From positions 186,001-250,000 of the forward strand of contig NZ_FQUU01000001.1 of the NCBI RefSeq assembly GCF_900129295.1: 64,000 nt of DNA, in the 5' to 3' direction. The notes under the pieces were generated by a model. That model did not search any database. It saw only the letters and a list, made by a program, of their open reading frames with translations, and had not been told where the DNA came from. The position numbers and the translations under genes were made by a program. The DNA is from Flavisolibacter ginsengisoli DSM 18119. GTDB lineage: Bacteria; Bacteroidota; Bacteroidia; Chitinophagales; Chitinophagaceae. Below are positions 16,513-26,687 of this stretch, in pieces. Positions within the stretch are counted from its first letter, which is position 1; the number at the start of each line of letters is the position of its first letter.

Positions 16513-17271
16513 TCAACTGAATCGTCCTGTAATATAATTCTGTGTTCTGCTGTCTTTTGGATTGATGAACATTTCCCTGGTATCATTATACTCAACCAAT
16601 TCGCCAAGGAAGAAAAAAGCGGTTTTATCACTTACCCGGGCGGCCTGCTGCATATTGTGTGTAACGATAACCAGTGTATAATTCTTTTTTAGCTCGTGCA
16701 TTAGCTCCTCAATACTTGAGGTAGATATCGGGTCCAGTGCAGAGGTAGGTTCGTCCATCAACAATACCTCAGGTTCCATTGCAATTGCCCGGGCAATACA
16801 CAACCTTTGTTGTTGGCCGCCCGATAAAAATGTTCCTTTTTTGTGCAATGTATCCTTTACTTCATTCCAGAGCGCTGCTTTCTGCAGTGAGTGTTCAACA
16901 ATCTCATCACGTTCTTTTTTAGAAAGTTTGAATCCATTGAGCTTGTACCCTGCAATCACGTTATCATAAATACTAAGGTTTGGAAAAGGATTAGGTCGTT
17001 GAAAGACCATTCCGATCTTCAGACGTACCAGAATAGGATTCAGGCTGTATAAATCTTCATCATGCAAAAGCATCTCTCCTTGCACGCTTGCGCCTGGTAT
17101 TAATTCATGCATACGGTTAATGCAGCGCAGGTAGGTGGTCTTACCACAACCCGATGGACCCATAACAGCTATGATATTATTTTTCGGAATGTCCATAGAG
17201 ACATTCTTAACTACATGATTGGTTCCAAAATAGGCATTGAAATTCCTGCTACTTACAATTGTACTTTCCAT
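16513..17271 (-). CDS. pstB: Phosphate ABC transporter ATP-binding protein PstB
   Basis: 252-residue ABC ATPase that powers high-affinity phosphate import. Walker A is GPSGCGKT (38-45), the Q-loop is [10 protein letters not shown], the signature is [14 protein letters not shown], Walker B is [11 protein letters not shown], and the H-loop is VTHNM. The RPNPFP motif after the Q-loop is typical of PstB. The start codon lies 19 bases inside the end of pstA, so translation is coupled. Confidence 0.97.
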   Translation of the reverse strand: MESTIVSSRNFNAYFGTNHVVKNVSMDIPKNNIIAVMGPSGCGKTTYLRCINRMHELIPGASVQGEMLLHDEDLYSLNPILVRLKIGMVFQRPNPFPNLSIYDNVIAGYKLNGFKLSKKERDEIVEHSLQKAALWNEVKDTLHKKGTFLSGGQQQRLCIARAIAMEPEVLLMDEPTSALDPISTSSIEELMHELKKNYTLVIVTHNMQQAARVSDKTAFFFLGELVEYNDTREMFINPKDSRTQNYITGRFS

Positions 17272-18113
17272 CTTCTAGTTATCAGCTTTGTTATTAAGTT
17301 CATTGCCAGCACCCAGATCAACAATATCAGGGATGCTCCCCAGGCCAGGTCATGCCATTCATCATAAGGGCTGGTAGCATAATTAAAAATCAGGAGGGGA
17401 AGTGTTTGCATGGGCTTTAACACATTCGTTGTCAGGTAGGGATTACCAAAAGCTGTAAATAACAGTGGAGCTGTTTCTCCTGCTATCCTTGCTATGGACA
17501 ACATCACGCCTGAAAGGATTCCGCTAACACCGCAGGGAATAATAACTTTTAATATCACTTTATGGTAGGGCAATCCAAGAGCCAGACCTGCCTCTTTTAA
17601 TGTATCTGGTAATAATTTTAAGGTCTCTTCGGTGGAACGAATCACTATAGGCAGCATCATCAATGCAAGTGCGATACTGCCTGAAAATGCTGAAAAGCCA
17701 CCTCTGGGTTTAACCACCCAGAAATAGATGACAATACCAATGACAATTGAAGGAGTGCCCTGTAAAACATCTACGGCCAGCCGGCTCCAGTAGGAAAGCT
17801 TAGCATTTTTATTCTCGCTCAGGTATACACCACAAAGGATTCCAAAAGGGACGGCAATAATTGTAGCTAATAAAACTATCAATATACTTCCTACCAGTGC
17901 ATTGGCTATTCCACCGCCCAATTCACCAACAGGCTGTGGTATGTTTGTTAAGAATTGCCAGCTCAATTTGGAAAGGCCTGTTTTTAACACATAAAATATA
18001 ATAGCTATCAGCGGAATGGTAATGAGGAAGGAATAAATAGTAATGACCACCTCTGAAGCTTTGTTCCTGGCGATACGGTATTTTATCTGGTTGTGAATAT
18101 TCTTCCTATTCAT
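17253..18113 (-). CDS. pstA: Phosphate ABC transporter permease PstA
   Basis: 286-residue inner-membrane permease with about six hydrophobic helices and the cytoplasmic EAA-type loop that docks on PstB ([21 protein letters not shown]). The pore-side segment [17 protein letters not shown] is typical of PstA. It overlaps pstC upstream by 8 bases and pstB downstream by 19 bases. Confidence 0.95.
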   Translation of the reverse strand: MNRKNIHNQIKYRIARNKASEVVITIYSFLITIPLIAIIFYVLKTGLSKLSWQFLTNIPQPVGELGGGIANALVGSILIVLLATIIAVPFGILCGVYLSENKNAKLSYWSRLAVDVLQGTPSIVIGIVIYFWVVKPRGGFSAFSGSIALALMMLPIVIRSTEETLKLLPDTLKEAGLALGLPYHKVILKVIIPCGVSGILSGVMLSIARIAGETAPLLFTAFGNPYLTTNVLKPMQTLPLLIFNYATSPYDEWHDLAWGASLILLIWVLAMNLITKLITRRWKVQL

Positions 18114-19008
18114 TTGAAAACCGTTTTATGATCATCTTGCCAAGAATATTTACCAATACAGTCACTAAAAACAGAACAAGTGCAAGTTCAATTAAAGCAG
18201 CCAGGTAAACCGACCTATCCGCTTCCGTAAATTCATTGGCAATTACACTAGCCATGGTATTGCCTGGATCGAAAATACTTTTAGGCATAATGCTGGTATT
18301 CCCAATGACCATCGTAACAGCCATGGTTTCACCTAAAGCTCTGCCCAGTGATAAAAGCATACCGGCAAATAATCCTGATTTAGTATAAGGTAAAATGACA
18401 TGTTTCAAAACTTCGTAACGGGTGGCACCTAAAGAATAGGCACCTTCCTTTAAAGCAGAAGGTACCATCCTGATCAATTCCCTGCCTAAAGAAGCAGCAT
18501 AGGGAATGATCATTACTGCCAGAACCAGTGAGGAAGTAAATATACCGACTCCATAAGTTGCGACTCCCAATTTAGCTTCCAGTGCCCTAACGATTGGAAC
18601 TAAAACTACAAGGGCCCAGAAACCATAAATAACTGATGGAACGGCAGCTACCAGTTCAACTATATTTTTCAGTAAGCCTGATAACCACCCGGAAGGTTTA
18701 TATTCTCCCAGGTAAATAGCTATGGCATAGGAAAAAGGAACTGAAATGATAAGTGCAAGGAAAGATGTGAGTAGTGTACCCACAAGAAAAGGCAGTGCAC
18801 CATACACATTACTAACGGGGTCCCAGGTTCTACTCCAAAAAAAGGAAAATCCTAAAGCCTTTATAGAGGGCATGGCATGTACCACAAGAGTAATAAAAAT
18901 TCCAAGGGTTATTACTACCATGACCAAAGCAATGATCACCAGCGTTCTTTTAAATGCCGTTTCGGTTCTTATCTTCCCGTACGAAAAAATCTTAGAAACT
19001 CTTTCCAT
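18106..19008 (-). CDS. pstC: Phosphate ABC transporter permease PstC
   Basis: 300-residue permease, partner of PstA in the membrane channel. It has a first membrane helix at about 20-45, a large periplasmic segment, and an EAA loop (ALKEGAYSLGATRYEVLKHVI) contacting PstB. The conserved LSLGRALGETMAVTMVIGN segment is diagnostic of PstC. It follows pstS by 61 bp and overlaps pstA by 8. Confidence 0.95.
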   Translation of the reverse strand: MERVSKIFSYGKIRTETAFKRTLVIIALVMVVITLGIFITLVVHAMPSIKALGFSFFWSRTWDPVSNVYGALPFLVGTLLTSFLALIISVPFSYAIAIYLGEYKPSGWLSGLLKNIVELVAAVPSVIYGFWALVVLVPIVRALEAKLGVATYGVGIFTSSLVLAVMIIPYAASLGRELIRMVPSALKEGAYSLGATRYEVLKHVILPYTKSGLFAGMLLSLGRALGETMAVTMVIGNTSIMPKSIFDPGNTMASVIANEFTEADRSVYLAALIELALVLFLVTVLVNILGKMIIKRFSNE

Positions 19009-19069
19009 GTAATTGGATAATGCTGGTGTTAACCTAATCAGTATATGGGTAACGAATCCAGTATAAAAA

Positions 19070-20179
19070 CTATTTCTTTAAAATCGGTTGTCCATTAAAT
19101 GTTGCAGACTTTAAAATATTCTCCGCGACGGTAACTGCTTCCGGAGATAGACGTGCATAATTCAATGGTTCGCAATACTCCTGACCTTCATGAATATTCC
19201 ACCATAAAAGATCCAACAACTTGCCAGCTTTTTCCTGTGAACGGTTGTTATAGGATTGTTCTTTATAAATAAGCGCCCAAGAAAATCCACTGATCGGGTA
19301 ACCATCAGCAGCGTCAGTATTGGTGAGCGAAATTTTTGCATCAGCCGGCAATTGAATATTACCTGCAGCACTTGTTGAAGCAACAGAAGGAGTGATAAAC
19401 TTTCCAGCCTTGTTTTGTACGCTGGCAAAAGCCATTTTGTTTTGGATAGCATATGCCAGTTCAATATAACCGATAGCTCCCGGAGTTTGTTTTACTAATC
19501 CTGCCACGCCTTCATTTCCTTTACCACCAAGGCCAATAGGCCAGTTAATAGAAGAGCCTTTGCCAGGCTTTGTGTTCCATTGCGCATTTACTTTAGACAG
19601 GTAAGTTGTAAAAATGTTTGTGGTACCACTACCATCTGAACGATGTACCACAACAATTGGTGTAGAAGGCAATTGAGTGCCCGAATTAACTGCTGCAATT
19701 TGCGGATCATTCCATGTTTTAATTTTTCCTAAAAATATATTGGCAATAATCTCGGGGGTCAACTTCACAGTGTCTTTCATATTGGAAAGGTTGTAGCTTA
19801 AAACCACTGCACCTGCACACATTGGAATATGTAAAGCCGGAACGCCCATCTTTTGCTCTTGTTCTTCATTGAGGGGTGCATCAGAAGCACCGAAATCTAC
19901 TGTTTTATTGGTCAATTGAAGGATACCACCTCCAGAACCAATAGACTGGTAATTTACCTGCAAACCAGTTTTCTTATGATATTCTGAAAACAGTTTAGAA
20001 AATAATGGGTAAATAAAGGTACTACCAGCACCTAAAATGGTGTTATTGTCCCCTGATCCTTTTTCAGCCATTTGCCCGGGCGTAGCATTATCGCCACCAT
20101 TACAAGCCATTAAAGAAATGACCACTAATGAAAGACTAACAAAAAATACCCTTTTTAAATTTGATCTGTGTAATTGCAT
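19070..20179 (-). CDS. pstS: Phosphate ABC transporter substrate-binding protein PstS
   Basis: 369-residue periplasmic phosphate-binding protein, probably membrane-anchored: the signal sequence ends in a lipobox (ISLMAC, Cys26). Phosphate-contacting motifs of the family are visible: GAGSTFIYPLF, QSIGSGGGI, DFGASDAPL, and HRSDGSGTTNIFTTYL. The length is typical. It follows the porin gene by 21 bp. Confidence 0.96.
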   Translation of the reverse strand: MQLHRSNLKRVFFVSLSLVVISLMACNGGDNATPGQMAEKGSGDNNTILGAGSTFIYPLFSKLFSEYHKKTGLQVNYQSIGSGGGILQLTNKTVDFGASDAPLNEEQEQKMGVPALHIPMCAGAVVLSYNLSNMKDTVKLTPEIIANIFLGKIKTWNDPQIAAVNSGTQLPSTPIVVVHRSDGSGTTNIFTTYLSKVNAQWNTKPGKGSSINWPIGLGGKGNEGVAGLVKQTPGAIGYIELAYAIQNKMAFASVQNKAGKFITPSVASTSAAGNIQLPADAKISLTNTDAADGYPISGFSWALIYKEQSYNNRSQEKAGKLLDLLWWNIHEGQEYCEPLNYARLSPEAVTVAENILKSATFNGQPILKK

Positions 20180-20200
20180 ATTTAAGATTTTATTGAATAT

Positions 20201-21415
20201 CTATCTACCAAAAACAAAATAAAATGTTGCCCTGTATACCAGGTCGTGATCTTTCCTGGCTTTTCCTGTAACATCATTACGCTCGCTTTCATATTGGTTA
20301 TACCATATATTAGGCATAATGTGCACATTTTTGATGGGTGTAAAATCCAAGCCTGCGGTTATAAATTGCTCTTTATTATTAGGTTCAAAATTGGAAGAGA
20401 GCGGATTATAAACCTGGTAAAATTTGTCGTTGTATTTTGTATCGGGATTGTACCAATCAGACCTTGCAAAAAACCCAAGTTTATCCTTTAAAATTTGTCC
20501 CCGAACATAGGTAGAAATACCTTCTGCATCAGCATTTAATGTATCCCTGGCCGTTCCTCCAATTATTGGCCTGAGGCCCACTACATCTTCCTGTCCATGA
20601 CTTTTGAAAGCTTCAACACCAAAGGTTATTCCCGGGGTGGTGTAAGCAGCGAATGCTTTAACCATGTTACGGGAATGATGAAATTCCGGGGTCCAGTTGA
20701 GGCGTTCATAGTCTGCAAAAAGACTAAATACCAGTCGTTTATCCAGAAACTTAGCATATACATCGCCGTAAAAATGTTTAAACTTATTGGTTTCCGGCCT
20801 GGCACCAGAGCCATTTCCTACCATAAGGTTATAACCATAGTTCCCGGTTTCGGGATCAAATTTACCTTGCAGCGAAAGACCCAGGTCAAAGGAAGGCATA
20901 CGCCGGATATCAGCTATGGTCCTTTCTATAGAACGGTAACCCCAAACAGGTTCTTCAACCAGGGAAAAAACCGGAGTAGCAGATTGGCCTATTACAAGGT
21001 CTGTACCGTGCCAGATATTCTTCCATCGCAGATTGGCATACTTGATATAAAAAGTATATTTTCCATTAGCTGTGAGATCACCGCCGATTACACCTGAGGG
21101 AGCACCAGCATTATCTTCTGCAGCTAATAACAACTCTGCTGAAAATTTTGGATGAATATCATAGTTATACCCAAGATAGATACGACGGAACTGAAAAGCA
21201 TTTCTACCCTTTTCAATACCTGTATATTGGTTTGCCCCACCCCTGCTTAGCGAATCACTATGACCTTTGTAATAATAATCTCCAAAAGAATAGCCCCATA
21301 GCTTACCGCTGGGCTTAAAGGTGGAGTCTGTTTGAGACTGTGCATTTACATTATAAACCAAACAAATGTCCATGCACGTCAATAATGTCAAATACATTAA
21401 ATATTTTACCCGCAT
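20201..21415 (-). CDS. OprO/OprP-like phosphate porin
   Basis: 404-residue outer-membrane beta-barrel with a signal peptide (cleavage after about NVNAQ) and no TonB box or plug. Strands such as NAFQFRRIYLGYNYDIHPKF, YIKYANLRW and NKFKHFYGDVYAKF resemble the phosphate-selective porin O and P family. The protein ends in an aromatic-rich strand (RATFYFVFGR). As first gene of the pst operon it would let phosphate cross the outer membrane for PstS. A 22-bp tandem repeat lies 32 bp before the start codon. The specificity is inferred from context and family resemblance. Confidence 0.88.
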   Translation of the reverse strand: MRVKYLMYLTLLTCMDICLVYNVNAQSQTDSTFKPSGKLWGYSFGDYYYKGHSDSLSRGGANQYTGIEKGRNAFQFRRIYLGYNYDIHPKFSAELLLAAEDNAGAPSGVIGGDLTANGKYTFYIKYANLRWKNIWHGTDLVIGQSATPVFSLVEEPVWGYRSIERTIADIRRMPSFDLGLSLQGKFDPETGNYGYNLMVGNGSGARPETNKFKHFYGDVYAKFLDKRLVFSLFADYERLNWTPEFHHSRNMVKAFAAYTTPGITFGVEAFKSHGQEDVVGLRPIIGGTARDTLNADAEGISTYVRGQILKDKLGFFARSDWYNPDTKYNDKFYQVYNPLSSNFEPNNKEQFITAGLDFTPIKNVHIMPNIWYNQYESERNDVTGKARKDHDLVYRATFYFVFGR

Positions 21416-21446
21416 ATTGATTTAATTTTCCCATTGCAAAAAGAGG

Positions 21447-21490
21447 AAACCAGTATTACCAAATTGTTAAGCCAGTATTACGATAATGTT
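21447..21490 (-). promoter_or_regulatory. 22-bp tandem repeat, candidate Pho box of the pst operon
   Basis: Two abutting 22-bp direct repeats, 21469-21490 and 21447-21468, read on the minus strand. They agree at 18 of 22 positions and share the core GTAATACTGG. The second ends 32 bp before the porin start. Abutting repeats with a period that is a multiple of 11 bp are how OmpR/PhoB-type regulators bind, so this is a likely phosphate-response site. The sequence is not the E. coli Pho box. Confidence 0.6.
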
Positions 21491-21682
21491 ATTCCTGCCT
21501 GTTAATCTTTAATCTTTGATGCAATTAATGCACCTATAGGCTAATAGAAGAAGTAATAGTTCAGTAATTGATTATGAAACATTAATGCAATAGATTTATT
21601 ATTTCTATAATAATTGAGAAATAAAAACCCTGCAAGGTTCACTCATTGCATAGCGTATGCATCTAATAAATAATACAGCAGT

Positions 21683-22702
21683 TTAAATTATATTCACTTC
21701 CCTTTCCAGTTGTATTCCAAATTTATCATCTACTGAAGAGACAATGTCTTTACTTAACGCATAAATTTCCCCACCACTTGCATTTCCGTAATTCACCAGC
21801 ACCAAGGCCTGTTTGGAATAGCAACCAGCATCTCCTTTACGAAACCCTTTCCACCCGCATTGTTCTATGAGCCAACCTGCAGGTACTTTTATAAATCCTT
21901 CTCCTGCGGGAAAGGATGGCATACCTGGATATTCTTCTTCCAGCGAACGGAACTTTGATATGTCCACAACAGGGTTTTTAAAAAAGCTTCCTGCGTTCCC
22001 AATAACTTTAGGATCTGGTAGTTTTGAATTGCGTATTTCAATAACGGCTTTTGATATAGCTTCAATGCTTAGGTTCTGGATACCCATATTATCAAGTTCC
22101 TGCCTGATGGCCCCATACTTTATATTAAAAGAGGGCACCTTATTTAATCGATAAGTAACCGATGTAATAACAAATTGCCCTTTGTATTTATTTTTAAAAA
22201 CACTATCACGGTAACCAAAAGCACAGTCATTTAAAGAAAACCGTGTTAGTTGTTGCTCATAAACATGGTAAGCCTCGAGTTCATGAAATATATCTTTTAC
22301 TTCCACCCCGTAGGCCCCAATGTTTTGCATAGGAGATGCACCAATATTCCCTGGTATCAATGAGAGATTTTCAACCCCAGCATATCCCCGGGCTACGCAG
22401 TATATAACAAATTGATGCCAGTTTTCACCTGCCCCTGCGCGGATATACAAATAATCCTTGTCTTCATTGACCAACTCCACACCTTTTAATTCATTTTTTA
22501 AAACCAGGCCATCATAATCTTTAATCAGTAATATATTGCTTCCACCCCCGAGAACAAGAAGATCAAGATTACGTTCTTTACGATAGGCCAATAAGGATTC
22601 CAATTGCTTTAATGAAGAAAATGCTGCAAACAATCGTGCACTGGCATCAATACCAAAAGTATTATAGGATTTAAGAGAAATATTATGTTGTATCTCCATC
22701 AT
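21683..22702 (-). CDS. murB: UDP-N-acetylenolpyruvoylglucosamine reductase MurB
   Basis: 339-residue FAD enzyme that reduces UDP-GlcNAc-enolpyruvate to UDP-MurNAc in cell-wall synthesis. It opens with NISLKSYNTFGIDASA. FAD-binding motifs are LGGGSNIL and IPGNIGASPMQNIGAYG. The proton donor Ser lies in GNAGSFFKNP, and the C-terminal Glu-containing SGGEIYALSKDI is present. The length and the extra loop indicate a type I (E. coli-like) MurB. Starts at MMEIQHN; either Met could initiate. Follows priA by 31 bp. Confidence 0.96.
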   Translation of the reverse strand: MMEIQHNISLKSYNTFGIDASARLFAAFSSLKQLESLLAYRKERNLDLLVLGGGSNILLIKDYDGLVLKNELKGVELVNEDKDYLYIRAGAGENWHQFVIYCVARGYAGVENLSLIPGNIGASPMQNIGAYGVEVKDIFHELEAYHVYEQQLTRFSLNDCAFGYRDSVFKNKYKGQFVITSVTYRLNKVPSFNIKYGAIRQELDNMGIQNLSIEAISKAVIEIRNSKLPDPKVIGNAGSFFKNPVVDISKFRSLEEEYPGMPSFPAGEGFIKVPAGWLIEQCGWKGFRKGDAGCYSKQALVLVNYGNASGGEIYALSKDIVSSVDDKFGIQLEREVNII

Positions 22703-22733
22703 ATCTTAATCAAACTACTCTGAATATGAATCT

Positions 22734-25175
22734 TTAAATAGCATCTACATCTGGAACAATAACTACTTTTTTAAACCGTGCTTCGCTGTGAAGTTGATTG
22801 CACCCATTGAGAATATCCCTCTTACACCTGGCAATTAATTGGCTGTCTCTTGGGAGTTTTATCAACAATTCCATCAGGAACATATTTCTTACACGATTGA
22901 CCACTGGTTCTGCCGGGCCTACAAGATATTTTCCATAAGGCACTTCGATTGATCTGGCAAAAACATGAGCAGCATCAGTCACGACATCTCTTTCCTTATG
23001 CCTGAACTGAACCTGGATGATCCGCGAAAAGGGTGGATAAAAGAATTGTCTTCTTTTTTCAATCTCTTCATTGTACATCCCTACATAATCATGTTGTAAT
23101 ACATGCAGCAACACGGGATGTTTTGGATTAATGGTTTGAATTAAAACTCTTCCGGCACTATCCCTCCTACCGGCCCTGCCACTTACTTGCTCCATTAACT
23201 GGAAGGCACGCTCGTTAACACGGAAATCAGCAAAGTGGACCAAAGCATCTGCATCCAAAATACCTACCAGGTCAACATTGTCAAAATCAAGACCCTTTAC
23301 TACCATCTGGGTACCAACGAGCACATCGATCTTTTTTTGCTCAAACTGTTGAATTAAAATATCATGAGCATTCTTATTCCTTACGGTGTCAATGTCCATG
23401 CGACCTATTTTCACACCTTCCAGTTCAGTTGTCAATACTTCTTCGATCTTTTCCGTTCCAAAGCTTCGCTGCACTAATTTATCACTGCCGCAAGCCTGGC
23501 AGGTTGCTGTAATGGGATAGATACTTCCACAATAATGACATTTTAATTTATTGGAGAATTTGTGATAGGTTAGAGACACATCGCAGTTCCTGCATTCTGC
23601 AATCCAACCACATACAGTGCAAACCTGGTAAGGGGCATACCCCCTACGGTTTTGAAAAAGTATAGTTTGCTTTCCTTTTGCTGCAGTTGCTTTTATCTCA
23701 TCCAATAACTGGGGTGACAGCATGATCTTTTCACCTGGTTTTTTTGCTATGGTCCTTGTATCCACAATCTCCATTGCAGGAAGCTTTACATCACCAAAGC
23801 GTTCTGATAAAGTAACCAACCCATATTTATCCTGCTTTGCATTATAATAGGTTTCCAGGGAAGGTGTGGCGCTGCCCAACAACACTTTTGATTGTAACAA
23901 TGATGCCATAAAGATTGCGGCATCGCGACCATGATACCTTGGAGCAGGATCCTGTTGTTTGTAAGATGAATCATGTTCTTCATCGCAAATAATCAATCCA
24001 AGATCATGATAAGGAAGGAATAAGGATGATCGGGCACCCAACACTATTTTCAACTCTCCGCTCTTCACCTTATTCCAGATCTCCACCCGTTCATTCTGAC
24101 TAAACTTTGAATGATAGATCCCAATGTAACCACCAAAATGTTTTTGAAGTCTTCTGATGATCTGTGAAGTAAGCGTAATCTCGGGTAACATATAGAGCAC
24201 CTGTTGCCCTTTTCGAATAAATTGCTCAATCAGTTTAATATAAACATGAGTTTTGCCGCTTGAAGTTATACCATGCAGCAGGCACACCTTCCTGGAATCA
24301 AAACACAATTGCACCTTTTGAAAAGCTTCCTGCTGTGAGGCAGTCAGATCAAAGTCAACAAAGATATCTTTTGGCGCAAAATGAAGCCTGTCAACACTTC
24401 TTTTCTCAATCCGAAGAACCCCCTTCTCTACCAGGCCTTTTAATTGAGCATCTGAGGCACTACTCTTTTTTAGCAATTCTGTCTTTGTTACTTCTCCCTG
24501 GGTTTTCATGAGGTGCAGGTAAGCCAGTAAGAGTTCCATCTGTTTAGGTGCACGGCCCCAATTATTCAATAATTCAGACAACCGGTCTTCGTTATCAAAC
24601 TCATGTTCTAATAAAACGAAACTTTCCTTTTTAGAATTGAATGTCTGCTTCAGTGATTCCCACACGAAACAAAGTTTTTTCCCTATCAACCGGTTCACGA
24701 TAGGATATACATGAGTGACATCAAGTATTTGCTGAACCTCGGACAATTTCAACTCATGCTTCAAAAGCAATGCTTCAGCCACCAGGTATTCTTCATTATC
24801 TAATGCCGAGAAATCATCACCAAATTCTTCATTATAAATCAGGATCGTTTCACTTGACAATTTAAAATGTGATGGCAAGGCTGCAGCCATTACTTCTCCC
24901 TCACTGCACATATAATATTCTGCCATCCATTCCCAAAACTGCAATTGATATCGTTGAATGACGGGTTCAGGATCTAGTAGATTAATGATCTCCTTGGCTT
25001 CAAAACTCGAAGGTTCATCTGAATGAATACGTTTTATTACACCTGCATATCTTTTATTTTTTCCCAGGTTGACTTCTACACGGCAGCCTACCTGTAAGCT
25101 GTCTAGCATTTTGTCAGGTATTTTCCATGTATAATTCCTGGGCAAAGCGAGCGGTATAATAACTTCTGCAAACAT
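22734..25175 (-). CDS. priA: Primosomal protein N' (PriA helicase)
   Basis: 813-residue superfamily 2 DNA helicase that restarts stalled replication forks. The N-terminal 3'-DNA-binding domain starts at MFAEVIIPLALP. Walker A is GITSSGKT, the DEAH-type box is CDEEHDSSYKQQ, and ATPSLETYYNA follows. Two zinc-binding clusters are intact (CTVCGWIAECRNC and CHYCG...CQACG). The helicase C-domain includes GTQMVVKGLDFDNV and QVSGRAGRR. Full-length and without defects. First gene of a likely priA-murB operon. Confidence 0.97.
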   Translation of the reverse strand: MFAEVIIPLALPRNYTWKIPDKMLDSLQVGCRVEVNLGKNKRYAGVIKRIHSDEPSSFEAKEIINLLDPEPVIQRYQLQFWEWMAEYYMCSEGEVMAAALPSHFKLSSETILIYNEEFGDDFSALDNEEYLVAEALLLKHELKLSEVQQILDVTHVYPIVNRLIGKKLCFVWESLKQTFNSKKESFVLLEHEFDNEDRLSELLNNWGRAPKQMELLLAYLHLMKTQGEVTKTELLKKSSASDAQLKGLVEKGVLRIEKRSVDRLHFAPKDIFVDFDLTASQQEAFQKVQLCFDSRKVCLLHGITSSGKTHVYIKLIEQFIRKGQQVLYMLPEITLTSQIIRRLQKHFGGYIGIYHSKFSQNERVEIWNKVKSGELKIVLGARSSLFLPYHDLGLIICDEEHDSSYKQQDPAPRYHGRDAAIFMASLLQSKVLLGSATPSLETYYNAKQDKYGLVTLSERFGDVKLPAMEIVDTRTIAKKPGEKIMLSPQLLDEIKATAAKGKQTILFQNRRGYAPYQVCTVCGWIAECRNCDVSLTYHKFSNKLKCHYCGSIYPITATCQACGSDKLVQRSFGTEKIEEVLTTELEGVKIGRMDIDTVRNKNAHDILIQQFEQKKIDVLVGTQMVVKGLDFDNVDLVGILDADALVHFADFRVNERAFQLMEQVSGRAGRRDSAGRVLIQTINPKHPVLLHVLQHDYVGMYNEEIEKRRQFFYPPFSRIIQVQFRHKERDVVTDAAHVFARSIEVPYGKYLVGPAEPVVNRVRNMFLMELLIKLPRDSQLIARCKRDILNGCNQLHSEARFKKVVIVPDVDAI

Positions 25176-25264
25176 TTCCTACATGTAAAAATAGTGGAGA
25201 ACAAAGATTAAGGATTTATAAAAAGAATATGCTTTTATTAAAAGATTAAGGGTATAGTGAGAAA

Positions 25265-26047
25265 TTATACTTTAGCTCCTTCAGAAATGCCAGATATCCA
25301 TTCTACTTCTTGCTTTATTAATTCTGCCTGCATTATGGCAAAAACTTTTTCCTTTAAGGCTGATACATCAGCCATGCTTAGACCCTCTACGGAAATCGAT
25401 GGAAGGAATAAAGCCCTGCTTTTACCTGGATTTAAAGAAAATATGGAGGCATAATGCATTCGGGAATATGCATCCAGCAATAATACAGGCTTTATGGGTG
25501 TTCCTGTTTCTATGGCAATGCGAAATGCACCATCATAAAACTCTTTTAATGGTTTATGAGTAAGGTTAAAAGTACCCTCCGGAAAAACAAGTACAGATAT
25601 ACCTTTACGTAATACAGATTTCATAATCTGGACGCTTCTTGACCTGTTTGCTGAACTGGATCTGTCAACTGTAACAATAACGTTCTTATAAATAAAGCCA
25701 AAGATGGGAATCCGCGCCATCTCCACCTTGCCCAGTGGCTTTACAGGGTGACGGAATGCTTTTGGAATAATAGCAGAATCAAGGTATGAAATATGATTTA
25801 ATACATAAATGTAAGAACGCTCCTTTTCAGGTTTTTCCAGGTATATATTATGATGACGTATGAATAAAAGGAAAAACCAAATATCCGCCCATACTACACA
25901 TCCATAATAAATAAGATTACCAGCCTTTATCCTTCCCATAGGCAGTACAGCCAATGACCAAATAAATACTGGTATCATTAGAATTACAAACACCACAAAG
26001 GCATAAATAACGTACAGTATTTGAAAAGGCCTGCGAAGTGCTTGCAT
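25265..26047 (-). CDS. plsC: Lysophospholipid acyltransferase (PlsC/1-acylglycerol-3-phosphate acyltransferase family)
   Basis: 260-residue membrane-associated acyltransferase. The catalytic HX4D motif is NHISYLD (His85, Asp90), the substrate motif is FPEGTFN, and a PLG-containing block (FRHPVKPLGKVEMARIP) lies between. The N-terminal 60 residues hold two hydrophobic helices. It probably acylates lysophosphatidic acid at sn-2; other acceptors are possible. Its start codon overlaps the stop of the upstream DUF4258 gene by one base (TAATG), so the two are translated together. Confidence 0.9.
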   Translation of the reverse strand: MQALRRPFQILYVIYAFVVFVILMIPVFIWSLAVLPMGRIKAGNLIYYGCVVWADIWFFLLFIRHHNIYLEKPEKERSYIYVLNHISYLDSAIIPKAFRHPVKPLGKVEMARIPIFGFIYKNVIVTVDRSSSANRSRSVQIMKSVLRKGISVLVFPEGTFNLTHKPLKEFYDGAFRIAIETGTPIKPVLLLDAYSRMHYASIFSLNPGKSRALFLPSISVEGLSMADVSALKEKVFAIMQAELIKQEVEWISGISEGAKV

Positions 26048-26517
26048 TAGTTAAGTATTTTCTGCGCTTTTTCGTACTTCGTTACAGGATCTCCGGGGCA
26101 ATGACATTCAAAGTCCTGATCAAGATTGTAGCAGGTTATAACTTTTGTTTTATTATCACACTGGCCAAATATTACCCGAATATGTTCCCTGTCGTGGGTA
26201 TAGCCCTGAACAGCATAAACCGGGCAGGGTGACTCATTTACTTCACTTTTGGAATAATTAATTTGCCCATTACGCATTATATCTTCAATATCTTCCTGGC
26301 TTATATGACGACACTTCATACGGCATTTTGCATGAACCGTATATTCGATATATGATAATGTGCGGTCAAAACCACGGTTTCTTTTGTTGGTTACTTTTCC
26401 ACCCTTCTCAACATTTTGGTTATTACCATCCTGTCCCTTCCAGTGTTTTAAAAAAATTACTAGTATAGCTAACAGGATCAGTATCAGGTAAGGGGCTGCT
26501 TTTTTCATTAATGGCAT
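26047..26517 (-). CDS. DUF4258 domain protein with N-terminal membrane anchor
   Basis: 156 residues. One membrane helix lies at about 9-24 (YLILILLAILVIFL), followed by a polar linker and a DUF4258-like domain beginning at YTVHAKCRMKCRHI. Cysteines are abundant: CRMKC, SPCPVY, GQCD, TCYN and ECHCPGD. DUF4258 proteins are small, often toxin-like in shape, and of unproven function. This cysteine-rich, membrane-anchored form is unusual. A paralogue with the same architecture is encoded at 28960-29337, on the far side of the histidine kinase. Coupled to plsC by a TAATG overlap. Confidence 0.75.
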   Translation of the reverse strand: MPLMKKAAPYLILILLAILVIFLKHWKGQDGNNQNVEKGGKVTNKRNRGFDRTLSYIEYTVHAKCRMKCRHISQEDIEDIMRNGQINYSKSEVNESPCPVYAVQGYTHDREHIRVIFGQCDNKTKVITCYNLDQDFECHCPGDPVTKYEKAQKILN

Positions 26518-26687
26518 TGAATTGCAAGTATAATAATTATAAATGTTAGGTTGGAATTGAAAAAGTTGAAGGCATCATTCTCCCCTTATGTAGTCCGGAG
26601 TTAAAATGCTAAGTGTTATCTATTAATTACTTCTTATTTATGAAGCATTTTATGTATATATATTAATATTATGCGATCTTAGAACCA

